A stretch of DNA of 64,000 nt from a virus. This document shows positions 24,954-31,263 of this stretch, one piece after another. The stretch lies in the IMG/VR virus record IMGVR_UViG_3300006916_000046, positions 25,135-89,134 of that record; one strand, 5' to 3'. The notes below the pieces were generated by a model that was given only the letters and a program-made list of their open reading frames with translations, had not been told where the DNA came from and searched no databases. Numbering within the stretch: the first letter of the stretch is position 1; every line of letters starts with the position of its first letter. Made by a program: the position numbers and the translations under genes.

Positions 24954-25140
24954 ACAAAAAAACATAGTCACTTATGTAACCATGAATCTGGGGCAAGACA
25001 ATACGTTTTGCAAATATCCTGGTAAAATGGTTACTATAGGAACGATGTCAATTGCACTATACTGGTTAGTAATGCTTGGTATGGTTGTAAACGCATATTA
25101 TCATCATCACATCAACGTTGATATTGTTACAAAGTGTTAA
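24943..25140 (+). CDS. Small membrane protein, 65 aa
   Basis: Overlaps the end of the secreted protein by 11 bp. It has one convincing transmembrane stretch (TIGTMSIALYWLVMLGMVVNAYY, broken here by a Gly pair), followed by His residues and a short tail. Either ATG 24943 or a later ATG could be the start. Co-expression with the secreted envelope protein is suggested by the overlap. Confidence 0.5.
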   Translation: MAAKQKNIVTYVTMNLGQDNTFCKYPGKMVTIGTMSIALYWLVMLGMVVNAYYHHHINVDIVTKC

Positions 25141-25217
25141 GCAAATAAAAAGAGAATCTTAAAAAAACGGATCAGGTCAAAAATTCATAGTAAAATATTT
25201 TGAATCACACATAATCA

Positions 25218-25379
25218 ATGACCCGACCATCAAAATCCACCGAACTCACTCAAGAAGAGTGGAACGATATGAAAGCAATCCGAAATGCTATCAAAGAAAG
25301 ACCACATTCAGTTCATCCTGATAAGATGGAGGCATTTACAGAGTATTTGATTCGTAGCATGAGGGGAATGGATTGTTGA
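25218..25379 (+). CDS. Small protein, 53 aa
   Basis: ATG at 25218, TGA at 25377-25379. Charged and helical (MTRPSKSTELTQEEWNDMK, then AIRNAIKERP, then EYLIRSMRGMDC). The next GGGCCC element begins right after its stop codon, the same layout as at other genes here, which supports it as a real gene. Confidence 0.6.
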   Translation: MTRPSKSTELTQEEWNDMKAIRNAIKERPHSVHPDKMEAFTEYLIRSMRGMDC

Positions 25380-25380
25380 A

Positions 25381-25413
25381 ACTGGGCCCTTCAAAGTGTT
25401 CTGTTAATGTAAG
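25381..25413 (+). repeat. GGGCCC intergenic element, copy 3
   Basis: GGGCCC at 25384-25389, then AAAGTGTTC and AATGTAAG. Starts 2 bp after a stop codon and ends 18 bp before the ATG at 25431. Confidence 0.9.
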
Positions 25414-25430
25414 CACCATTCCAATGTAGC

Positions 25431-25613
25431 ATGATAGATTTAGATAAACTTTCGCACGAAGAAAAGGAAGCCCTTGCAGAAGATTGTGAGGACTATCTTT
25501 TACATCGTAACATTCCTCTCTTTTCGCATTCATATGATAACATCATTTTACATGCGTTAAGAGAGGGTTATCAGATAAAAAAGTTCGATCGTTTCACGAA
25601 TAAACCACAATGA
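25431..25613 (+). CDS. Small acidic/helical protein, 60 aa
   Basis: Starts shortly after copy 3 of the element. MIDLDKLSHEEKEALAEDCE is an amphipathic acidic helix, followed by a basic end. Overlaps the next start by ATGA. Unknown function. Confidence 0.7.
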   Translation: MIDLDKLSHEEKEALAEDCEDYLLHRNIPLFSHSYDNIILHALREGYQIKKFDRFTNKPQ

Positions 25614-25756
25614 ACAATAAAAAAACAAACAAATCAAATCGTCAAGAAGAAAAATTTTGGAATCAAATTGAAAAGGAAGCTTCAAAGTATGAAGTAACCG
25701 TTGATTATTATTTGGATGAATTTGTTATTGATAATCAATACTTCATGAAAGATTGA
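25610..25756 (+). CDS. Small protein, 48 aa
   Basis: ATGA overlap with the gene before. Lys/Asn-rich N-terminus (NNKKTNKSNRQEEKFW), then YEVTVDYYLDEFVIDNQYF. Its TGA lies within the TTGACA box of the next promoter. No family recognised. Confidence 0.6.
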   Translation: MNNKKTNKSNRQEEKFWNQIEKEASKYEVTVDYYLDEFVIDNQYFMKD

Positions 25757-25781
25757 CAAGGACTTCATTTTTTATTATACT
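25753..25781 (+). promoter_or_regulatory. Consensus sigma-70 promoter
   Basis: TTGACA (25753-25758), 17-bp spacer, TATACT (25776-25781), 23 bp before the ATG at 25805. Drives a cluster of overlapping small genes. Confidence 0.8.
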
Positions 25782-25804
25782 TTTGAGGTAATCTAACCAA
25801 ATCA

Positions 25805-26041
25805 ATGACAAAGTATTTCTACACTGTTGACCACTTCATTCCCTTTCCCCGTTCTGAATATGGTGGAGTGTGGGTTGTTGTTGCCGAAAATGATGAAGAA
25901 TGTTTTGATCTGATCACTGCTGAAGATGAAGGAGCGAACGATGACTATTATGGTCGTCTTCGTGAAAACATCATGAAGGCACCAACATATGCTCTTGCTG
26001 AAGAGTATGATTCTGGTATTGTGGAGCAATTTACGACATGA
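25805..26041 (+). CDS. Small acidic protein, 78 aa
   Basis: Beta-rich start (KYFYTVDHFIPFPRSEYGGV then WVVVAENDEECFDLI) and an acidic centre. The layout suggests a small alpha/beta protein of the 'response to DUF' kind often seen in cyanophages. Its TGA overlaps the ATG of the next gene. Confidence 0.7.
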   Translation: MTKYFYTVDHFIPFPRSEYGGVWVVVAENDEECFDLITAEDEGANDDYYGRLRENIMKAPTYALAEEYDSGIVEQFTT

Positions 26042-26325
26042 ATCTCAAAGATATTGAATTTGGTCATAAACCACCAAAAGGATTTCGGTATGAGGTAAGA
26101 GATTTCAAACGTAATGTTATTTCTATTTGGTTATGTCATCCAAATGTATACACATACAAATCTGAACCCATAAAAACAATCTGGGGATTTTATGATACCA
26201 AGAAAAAACAATATCTTGCTCCTAAAGATTGTAAAACTGTAGGTAAAGTTGTAGATTTTGCAGATACAAGAAATTATACTGCGATGCAACTCAATCTAAA
26301 TCCTCTAGAGAGAGCTTTTTTATGA
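26038..26325 (+). CDS. Hypothetical protein, 95 aa
   Basis: ATGA overlap on both sides, so translation is coupled. Basic and aromatic (KPPKGFRYEVRDFKRN, then IWGFYDTKKKQYLAPKDC). Could be a nucleic-acid-binding or inhibitor protein, but no motif supports a call. Confidence 0.7.
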   Translation: MNLKDIEFGHKPPKGFRYEVRDFKRNVISIWLCHPNVYTYKSEPIKTIWGFYDTKKKQYLAPKDCKTVGKVVDFADTRNYTAMQLNLNPLERAFL

Positions 26326-26594
26326 CATATACGCCAAAGGTTAATGATTATGTAAAATGGCATCATGGCGAATTTATTGATGAAGGATGGGTTTATTTTC
26401 GATGTAGTGATTACATCACAATTGAAGTTGGAACAAAGGATAAACCAGATACATTAGTTGATATTCACAAGAAGACTCACATTCTTGTTGTATGTCAAAA
26501 CTGGTATTGGCACGAGTTAGAGTATCTCCACAGTCGTGGGGATATTGGTGTAAGTGAGTATAAATCTCAAGAACATAGACCCATTGACCCTTAA
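26322..26594 (+). CDS. Hypothetical protein, 90 aa
   Basis: Third gene of the overlapping set. Starts TYTPKVNDYVKWHHGEFIDEG with a WVYFRCSDYITIEVG strand pair, an SH3-like or small beta-barrel pattern. His/Trp-rich C-terminal half (VVCQNWYWHELEYLHSRG). Function unknown. Confidence 0.7.
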   Translation: MTYTPKVNDYVKWHHGEFIDEGWVYFRCSDYITIEVGTKDKPDTLVDIHKKTHILVVCQNWYWHELEYLHSRGDIGVSEYKSQEHRPIDP

Positions 26595-26597
26595 ATC

Positions 26598-26741
26598 ATG
26601 TATCAAGTGAATTATCTTAAACCTAAAAAGAAAGGTTTTGCAAATCATTCAGCATCTTTCATCAAAATTGAAGATGCTATTTTTTGGGAGAAACTCAAAA
26701 AGACAGAGGGATGTAAGGATTTTCAAATTCTGGTTAAGTAA
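26598..26741 (+). CDS. Small protein, 47 aa
   Basis: ATG at 26598, three bases after the previous stop. Begins YQVNYLKPKKKGFANHSASF and contains AIFWEKLKKTEGCKDF. The fourth GGGCCC element starts right after its TAA. Confidence 0.6.
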   Translation: MYQVNYLKPKKKGFANHSASFIKIEDAIFWEKLKKTEGCKDFQILVK

Positions 26742-26742
26742 A

Positions 26743-26775
26743 ACTGGGCCCTCTAAAGTGTTCCACTATTGTAAT
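26743..26775 (+). repeat. GGGCCC intergenic element, copy 4
   Basis: GGGCCC at 26746-26751, AAAGTGT, ATTGTAATC. 2 bp after a stop codon and 17 bp before the next ATG. Confidence 0.9.
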
Positions 26776-26791
26776 CAACGATTCACACAAA

Positions 26792-26932
26792 ATGGATTGG
26801 TTCGACGACATTCAAATTGAAGAACTTTCTAACTTTGATTATCAAGAAGATCCTCTCGAAGAGGAACTCTTTGAAGAAAACAATGATGAGAAAGCTTTTC
26901 AAGCATTTCTAAAGTCTAACTGGGATTTTTGA
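26792..26932 (+). CDS. Very acidic small protein, 46 aa
   Basis: MDWFDDIQIEELSNFDYQED and PLEEELFEENNDEKAF give about one third Asp/Glu. Very acidic short phage proteins are sometimes DNA mimics or RNA-polymerase binders; here that is speculation. Preceded by element copy 4. Confidence 0.6.
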   Translation: MDWFDDIQIEELSNFDYQEDPLEEELFEENNDEKAFQAFLKSNWDF

Positions 26933-26971
26933 TCTAAACATTTATAACTTTTCACCTCAACTGTACTCAAA

Positions 26972-27151
26972 ATGAACTCTTCTAGCACTCTTTACGAACT
27001 CCAAGAACTCAAGAAACTCTGGAGGAATCAATCTTTCTACTTTTCTCAAGAGCAAAAGAAACGTTATGAAGAACTTACGAAACTTCGTCATGCTCGTGTC
27101 AAAGAATTGTATGAAAATGATATGGTCTTCAAACCTGGAGTAACTAAATAA
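26972..27151 (+). CDS. Small coiled-coil protein, 59 aa
   Basis: ATG at 26972. Nearly all helix, with heptad-like Leu/Lys/Glu (STLYELQELKKLWRNQ, then KKRYEELTKLRHARVKELYE). No enzyme motif. Probably a small dimeric helper or regulator. Confidence 0.6.
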   Translation: MNSSSTLYELQELKKLWRNQSFYFSQEQKKRYEELTKLRHARVKELYENDMVFKPGVTK

Positions 27152-27177
27152 TCTGAATATATGTGGGCAGTCAACGC

Positions 27178-27237
27178 TGCAGGGGTGTAATGTTGACGTA
27201 AGTCCCACTTTATGTTATAAATAATGATACCCCTGCA
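27178..27237 (+). promoter_or_regulatory. Promoter flanked by a perfect inverted repeat
   Basis: TTGACG (27193-27198), 17-bp spacer, TATAAATA (27216-27223). The octamer is at once a sigma-70 -10 and an exact T4 late-promoter sequence. The whole promoter sits between a perfect 9-bp inverted repeat, TGCAGGGGT (27178-27186) and ACCCCTGCA (27229-27237). The next gene starts at 27246. Confidence 0.65.
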
Positions 27238-27245
27238 AAAGAATT

Positions 27246-27554
27246 ATGAAAGATGTATTCGCGTCCCTGCAAGAAATGGAGTGGGACGACTATATCCCAC
27301 CCGAAGATATTATCTCCATTCATGATACCGACTTCACAAAACTTCCACGCTGCGAATGGAAGACTAAAAGGTATTGGTGGAATAATGGAGTTGATGAAAC
27401 ATTGCAAGAAAAATGTCCTCCTGGATGGAAAAGGGGCAGGGCAATGAGTGAAGAGCATAAAAATAAATTTAAATGTCAACCTGGCAGGCAAAAAGGTATC
27501 CCAAAAAATACAAACAGAAAAAGAGACAGTAAAGGGAGAGTTTGTGGCAGTTGA
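27246..27554 (+). CDS. NUMOD-like protein, possible homing-endonuclease remnant
   Basis: 102 aa. The segment YWWNNGVDETLQEKCPPGWK, then RGRAMSEEHKNKF, resembles the 'WWNNG ... PEGW..GR' and 'SEEHK.K' NUMOD blocks found C-terminal in HNH and GIY-YIG homing endonucleases. There is no HNH or GIY-YIG core in the 102 residues. It may be a DNA-binding remnant or a small regulator. The promoter in an inverted repeat lies directly before it. Confidence 0.5.
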   Translation: MKDVFASLQEMEWDDYIPPEDIISIHDTDFTKLPRCEWKTKRYWWNNGVDETLQEKCPPGWKRGRAMSEEHKNKFKCQPGRQKGIPKNTNRKRDSKGRVCGS

Positions 27555-27572
27555 AGAGGTGTCCCTGACCCC

Positions 27573-27601
27573 TTGACTTCTAGCGGCAATAAATATAAGA
27601 T
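27573..27601 (+). promoter_or_regulatory. Possible sigma-70 / late promoter
   Basis: TTGACT (27573-27578), 17-bp spacer, TAAGAT (27596-27601), overlapping a late-type AATAAATA (27588-27595). 20 bp before the ATG at 27622. Confidence 0.45.
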
Positions 27602-27621
27602 ATGAGTAGTCAAGAACACCA

Positions 27622-28191
27622 ATGAAAACCTTTTCTTCTTTTTTAGCAGAAGTTTATGATCGTGATGTCATGGGTTCTTCACAAATTCGCAAACAAGGCG
27701 AAGGTGGAAGAGTTGGAGCTGATCGTAGAAAGACAGAAGCTGAAAAGCGTCGCACCAAGTTAGGACCAGGAGGAACAAGAGTTCCTGCTAAATCTTACAA
27801 ACCAAGAAAAGATATTGGTACGCAAAGACAAGCATCTACAAGATTGCAGCAACCAGAGAAAGAAAGAGGTGCTGCTGATGTAAAAGCAAGAGCAGCTGCA
27901 GCAGCAAAGGAAGAAAGAAAGAAAGCAGCACAGGCAAGAATTGCTGCAAGAAAAGCAGGCAAACCTGCACCAACAGCACAAAAACCAAAATCAAAAGATG
28001 CTGAAAAGGAAGGCACTAAATTACTCTCAAAAAAAGGGACTACTCAAAAGAAAACTGGTGAGAAAATTGAAAGAACAACTTCACGCCAATACACCAGAGA
28101 TGAAAAGAAAAGAATGGTAAGAGCTGGCAAGAGATTGCAAAAAGATTTGCAAAAAGGAGTTGATAGACCTGCTTCACATTACCAACCATAA
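27622..28191 (+). CDS. Basic, Ala/Lys-rich protein, head- or DNA-associated type
   Basis: 189 aa, strongly basic, with Ala/Lys/Arg helices (ARAAAAAKEERKKAAQARIA and neighbouring stretches) and a Ser/Lys/Gln-rich tail. The N-terminus MKTFSSFLAEVYD resembles the short amphipathic start of many T4-like virion and prohead proteins. It could be packaged with DNA or act as an internal scaffold-like protein. The late-type promoter fits a virion role; no catalytic motif is visible. Confidence 0.6.
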   Translation: MKTFSSFLAEVYDRDVMGSSQIRKQGEGGRVGADRRKTEAEKRRTKLGPGGTRVPAKSYKPRKDIGTQRQASTRLQQPEKERGAADVKARAAAAAKEERKKAAQARIAARKAGKPAPTAQKPKSKDAEKEGTKLLSKKGTTQKKTGEKIERTTSRQYTRDEKKRMVRAGKRLQKDLQKGVDRPASHYQP

Positions 28192-28195
28192 TCTC

Positions 28196-28228
28196 ACTGG
28201 GCCCTTCAAAGTGTCCTTGTAGTGAGTC
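28196..28228 (+). repeat. GGGCCC intergenic element, copy 5
   Basis: GGGCCC at 28199-28204, AAAGTGT, TTGTAGTGAG. Five bases after the stop of the basic protein. A sigma-70 promoter follows before the helicase. Confidence 0.9.
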
Positions 28229-28241
28229 CATAATCGTCCAT

Positions 28242-28276
28242 AACACCCTTGACACTGACGTTGAGGGTGTTATACT
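28242..28276 (+). promoter_or_regulatory. Sigma-70 promoter inside an inverted repeat
   Basis: TTGACA (28249-28254), 16-bp spacer, TATACT (28271-28276). An 8-bp perfect inverted repeat, AACACCCT (28242-28249) and AGGGTGTT (28264-28271), spans the -35 and reaches the -10. It could be a hairpin terminator/promoter unit or an operator. Confidence 0.7.
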
Positions 28277-28299
28277 ATCTTTATCGTAATTCTATTTTG

Positions 28300-29490
28300 A
28301 TGGTCACACTTCGTCCTCATCAGCAACGTATTCTTGATCGTATGCTTGCCTATGATAAGGGTCAAATTATTGTGCCTACTGGTGGTGGCAAAACTATCTG
28401 TATGATTCAAGATGTTGCAGAGAATTGTAAGCACATTGATAACGGAATGACCACGGTTGTGGTTGCTCCTCGTATTCTTCTTGCAGAACAACTTTGCAGC
28501 GAGTTTCTGGAGATTATTGATACAAATTACAATCACATTATGCACGTTCATAGTGGTGAGACACATCACTTCTCTACCACTAATCCAGAGAAGATTGCAT
28601 TGTTTGCTAACACTGCTCGCACAGCTGGTGAGAATGTAATCATCTTCACCACCTATCATTCTCTGGACAGAGTTCGTCAAGCAGATATTGAAGTTAATAA
28701 CATTTACTTTGATGAAGCACACAATTCTGTTCAACGAAACTTCTTTCCTTCTACAGAGTTTTTCTCTCATGATGCTGATCGTTGCTATTTCTTTACTGCG
28801 ACTCCGAAACATTCTCTTACGGTGAGCAAACCAGGGATGAATGACCCAGAAGTTTATGGTCAAGTCCTGGTCAATGTTCCTGCTCCAGAGCTTGTTGATG
28901 GTGGATACATTCTCCCTCCCAAAGTTGTTGTAAAGCAACTTGATATGGTTCAGGATAAGTTCAAGATTTGGTCTCGTGATTGTGACTTTCTGATGCAGAC
29001 CATTGATGACCAGCAAACTGATAAAGTTCTGGTCTGTGCTCGCACTACCAAACAGATTGTTGGTCTTATCGGTGAGAGTGATTTTGCACTTGAATGTGCC
29101 AAACGTGGCATGTCTTGGATGACAATCACCAGCAAGACTGGTGCTATCATTGACGGTCAGAAAGTGAACCGTGAGGTATTTTTTGACACTCTCAATGCTT
29201 GGGGTAAAGATTCCAACAAGAAGTTTGTGGTTCTTCATCACTCTATTCTATCTGAAGGTATCAACGTAAATGGTTTAGAGTCGGTAATTTTCCTCCGCAA
29301 CATGGACTTTATAGGTATTAGCCAGTCTATTGGACGAGTTATACGTCTAGGAGGCAGCCACAAGACCTTTGGATTGGTCTGTGTGCCCGTTTATGACTCT
29401 GTGGGTATCTCTACCTCCCGCAAGGTTCAGGCAGTCGTTGACACCGTATTTGAGCAAGGTTTGCCAGCAGTTTCGGAGATCCGCAGATGA
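28300..29490 (+). CDS. SF2 DEAH helicase, UvsW-like
   Basis: 396 aa from the ATG at 28300. Motif I PTGGGKT (26-32), DEAH (138-141), TATP (166-169), and QSIGRVIRLGG (342-352, motif VI) give a complete SF2 core. T4 UvsW has a similar core plus an N-terminal domain that is missing here (UvsW is about 590 aa). UvsW-type helicases unwind branched DNA and R-loops and help switch from origin to recombination-dependent replication. It has its own promoter. A second, fuller helicase elsewhere in the genome is possible. Confidence 0.85.
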   Translation: MVTLRPHQQRILDRMLAYDKGQIIVPTGGGKTICMIQDVAENCKHIDNGMTTVVVAPRILLAEQLCSEFLEIIDTNYNHIMHVHSGETHHFSTTNPEKIALFANTARTAGENVIIFTTYHSLDRVRQADIEVNNIYFDEAHNSVQRNFFPSTEFFSHDADRCYFFTATPKHSLTVSKPGMNDPEVYGQVLVNVPAPELVDGGYILPPKVVVKQLDMVQDKFKIWSRDCDFLMQTIDDQQTDKVLVCARTTKQIVGLIGESDFALECAKRGMSWMTITSKTGAIIDGQKVNREVFFDTLNAWGKDSNKKFVVLHHSILSEGINVNGLESVIFLRNMDFIGISQSIGRVIRLGGSHKTFGLVCVPVYDSVGISTSRKVQAVVDTVFEQGLPAVSEIRR

Positions 29491-29729
29491 GTTATCAACC
29501 AACAAATTCTTATATTCTTGAACCACAACAATCCCCACTAGGTTTTATTGTTGGTAACTGGAATGACCCTAATGTTTATGCAGCAGTGCCATTGTCTGGT
29601 AGTAAAACACAATTAGTTGTTATACATCGCGGGAGACAAATTAAAACATGTCGCAATCGCCAATCAGCAATCAACTTTATTGAAAAACATAGAAAAGGTA
29701 AAAGTGTAGCAAAACTGCCCATTGATTGA
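29487..29729 (+). CDS. Small basic protein, 80 aa
   Basis: ATGA overlap with the helicase gene, so co-translated. Beta-rich first half (YILEPQQSPLGFIVGNWNDP), then basic (KTCRNRQSAINFIEKHRKGK). Possibly nucleic-acid binding, based on charge and partner only. Confidence 0.65.
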   Translation: MSYQPTNSYILEPQQSPLGFIVGNWNDPNVYAAVPLSGSKTQLVVIHRGRQIKTCRNRQSAINFIEKHRKGKSVAKLPID

Positions 29730-29730
29730 T

Positions 29731-29763
29731 AGTGGGCCCTTCAAAGTGTCCTTATAGTATGCA
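29731..29763 (+). repeat. GGGCCC intergenic element, copy 6
   Basis: GGGCCC at 29734-29739, AAAGTGTCC, TATAGTATG. It begins just after a stop codon. The ATG of the next gene (29759) lies inside its conserved 3' end. Confidence 0.9.
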
Positions 29764-30658
29764 GAACAAACACATCGAACACCCCGAAGATTTTATTCTC
29801 ACTGGTGACTTATCTGTTTTGGATTGGTTTTGTGAGGATGACAGTTATGTTTCTCTCAAGATTGATGGTGCTCCCGCTATTGTTTGGGGTATCAATCCTG
29901 CCACCAATCAATTCTTTGTAGGAACCAAATCAGTTTTCAACAAGAAACTAATTAAAATCAATGAAACGCATGATGACATTGATCAGAATCATTCTGGCAA
30001 TGTTGCTAACATATTACACCATTGTTTTGATTACCTTCCTCGTATCAACGGGATTATTCAAGGTGATTTTATTGGGTTCGGTGGTAGTGATACTTTTCAG
30101 CCCAATACGATTACTTACAAGTTTCCGGAGACGATAACTCAAAACATTATCATTGCTCCACACACTTTTTATACGGCAGAGCATGATCTTCGAGATGCTA
30201 TTGCACAACCATTGAAGTTCACTATCACTGACACAATGTATTGTAAGATTGTGCATCCTGATGCGTGGATTCTTGATGACATTGATTTGCACAAGTCTGC
30301 ACGATTTGCACGTCAGATGTCAACTCTGGTTGAATTTGCGACACCAAAGCAACTTCCACTCATCAAGAAAGTTCTCAATACCTACTTCAAGATTGGTGCA
30401 GAGATTGATGAGGATGAAATTGCATATATTGCACAATGTGATGTCAACCTGATTCGGCTTTGGAAGTTGGTAAGGTCTATCAAACAGGATATGCTTTACA
30501 TGTGTCAGAATGATTCTGATATGCAATGTGAAATCAATGATGAAGAAGTTGATCATGAAGGTTATGTTTGCACAAATCAGTTTGGTACATACAAACTGGT
30601 AGATCGCGAGGTCTTTAGTCGCCAAAATTTTATTAACGATAAAGTATGGGCCCCTTAA
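29759..30658 (+). CDS. Nucleic acid ligase / nucleotidyltransferase-like protein
   Basis: 299 aa from the ATG at 29759; an earlier in-frame start would only translate the repeat element. VSLKIDGAPAIVWG (31-44) has the KxDG adenylation motif (K34). QGDFIG (101-106) fits motif III, EGYV (267-270) motif IV and YKLV (278-281) motif V of the DNA/RNA ligase and capping-enzyme superfamily. I recall related phage proteins labelled DUF6267, not verified here. Size and order fit a minimal ATP-dependent ligase, but substrate and activity are unknown. It follows a helicase and precedes a restriction-modification-like pair. Confidence 0.65.
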   Translation: MQNKHIEHPEDFILTGDLSVLDWFCEDDSYVSLKIDGAPAIVWGINPATNQFFVGTKSVFNKKLIKINETHDDIDQNHSGNVANILHHCFDYLPRINGIIQGDFIGFGGSDTFQPNTITYKFPETITQNIIIAPHTFYTAEHDLRDAIAQPLKFTITDTMYCKIVHPDAWILDDIDLHKSARFARQMSTLVEFATPKQLPLIKKVLNTYFKIGAEIDEDEIAYIAQCDVNLIRLWKLVRSIKQDMLYMCQNDSDMQCEINDEEVDHEGYVCTNQFGTYKLVDREVFSRQNFINDKVWAP

Positions 30659-30677
30659 AGTGTCCTATTGATGAGAA
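30645..30677 (+). repeat. GGGCCC intergenic element, copy 7
   Basis: GGGCCC at 30648-30653, AAAGTGTCC, TATTGATGAG. The GGGCCC is inside the last codons of the ligase-like gene (Trp-Ala-Pro-stop). 35 bp before the next ATG. Confidence 0.9.
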
Positions 30678-30687
30678 CGAAATTATC

Positions 30688-31263
30688 ATGAATCTAACTG
30701 CAATCGTTGAACTCTATGAGACTGAAGTTGATCAACTTCCCCAGACTCATTTTGAGTTAGGTGGTGGTGCTGCTCGTTCTGAATCTGGTTTGGTTTATGA
30801 GAACCTGATTGAACGTACTTGTAATGAACTGGCTTTAGATGCCCGCAAAAATGATTACAAAAGCACTGAAGTAGTTGATGGCACTTGCCTGAAGAATCTT
30901 CAAGTTGATAAGCACATCTATCGTAATGGTGTGATGGTAAAAGCAGTAGAATCTAAAACATATTTGGATGCTTGCTATCTGAAACGTGCTGTAATGGATT
31001 TCATCGAACTGGAGCAATCTCCTGAAGTTCCTGAATGGGTAGAGTACGCAATCTTTGCAGGACAAAATGCTTGTGGTAAAGATGCTTTTGCATACTATCA
31101 AGCATTTTTCAAAAAGATTACTGGCAAAGAAGTAAAGATCTTCTTTGTGAATCCTTCCCGCAAGCGTTCATCTTCTCGCCCCATCTACAAGGAAGAGTAT
31201 CGTGAAGATTTTAAGCTTGACTCTGTAGTGTATAATGAGTTTGTGGAATGGTTGAACAAGTGA
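30688..31263 (+). CDS. PD-(D/E)XK-type restriction endonuclease-like protein
   Basis: 191 aa from the ATG at 30688. LQVDKHIYRNGVMVKAVESK (71-90) has Asp74 and Glu88-Ser-Lys90, the D-x(13)-ExK layout of type II restriction enzymes, with beta-strands on either side. The Gly-rich start (ELGGGAARSESGLVYENLIE) and the helix after ESKTYLD are typical of that fold. The stop TGA overlaps the ATG of an adenine/cytosine methyltransferase, the usual layout of a restriction-modification pair. Restriction activity is inferred, not shown; anti-host or anti-phage use are both possible. Confidence 0.65.
   Translation: MNLTAIVELYETEVDQLPQTHFELGGGAARSESGLVYENLIERTCNELALDARKNDYKSTEVVDGTCLKNLQVDKHIYRNGVMVKAVESKTYLDACYLKRAVMDFIELEQSPEVPEWVEYAIFAGQNACGKDAFAYYQAFFKKITGKEVKIFFVNPSRKRSSSRPIYKEEYREDFKLDSVVYNEFVEWLNK

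Noticed and set aside
28270-29241. Long minus-strand ORF (323 aa) opposite the helicase
   Set aside because: It is the antisense of a gene with complete SF2 motifs, and its translation is low-complexity without domains or a ribosome-binding site.
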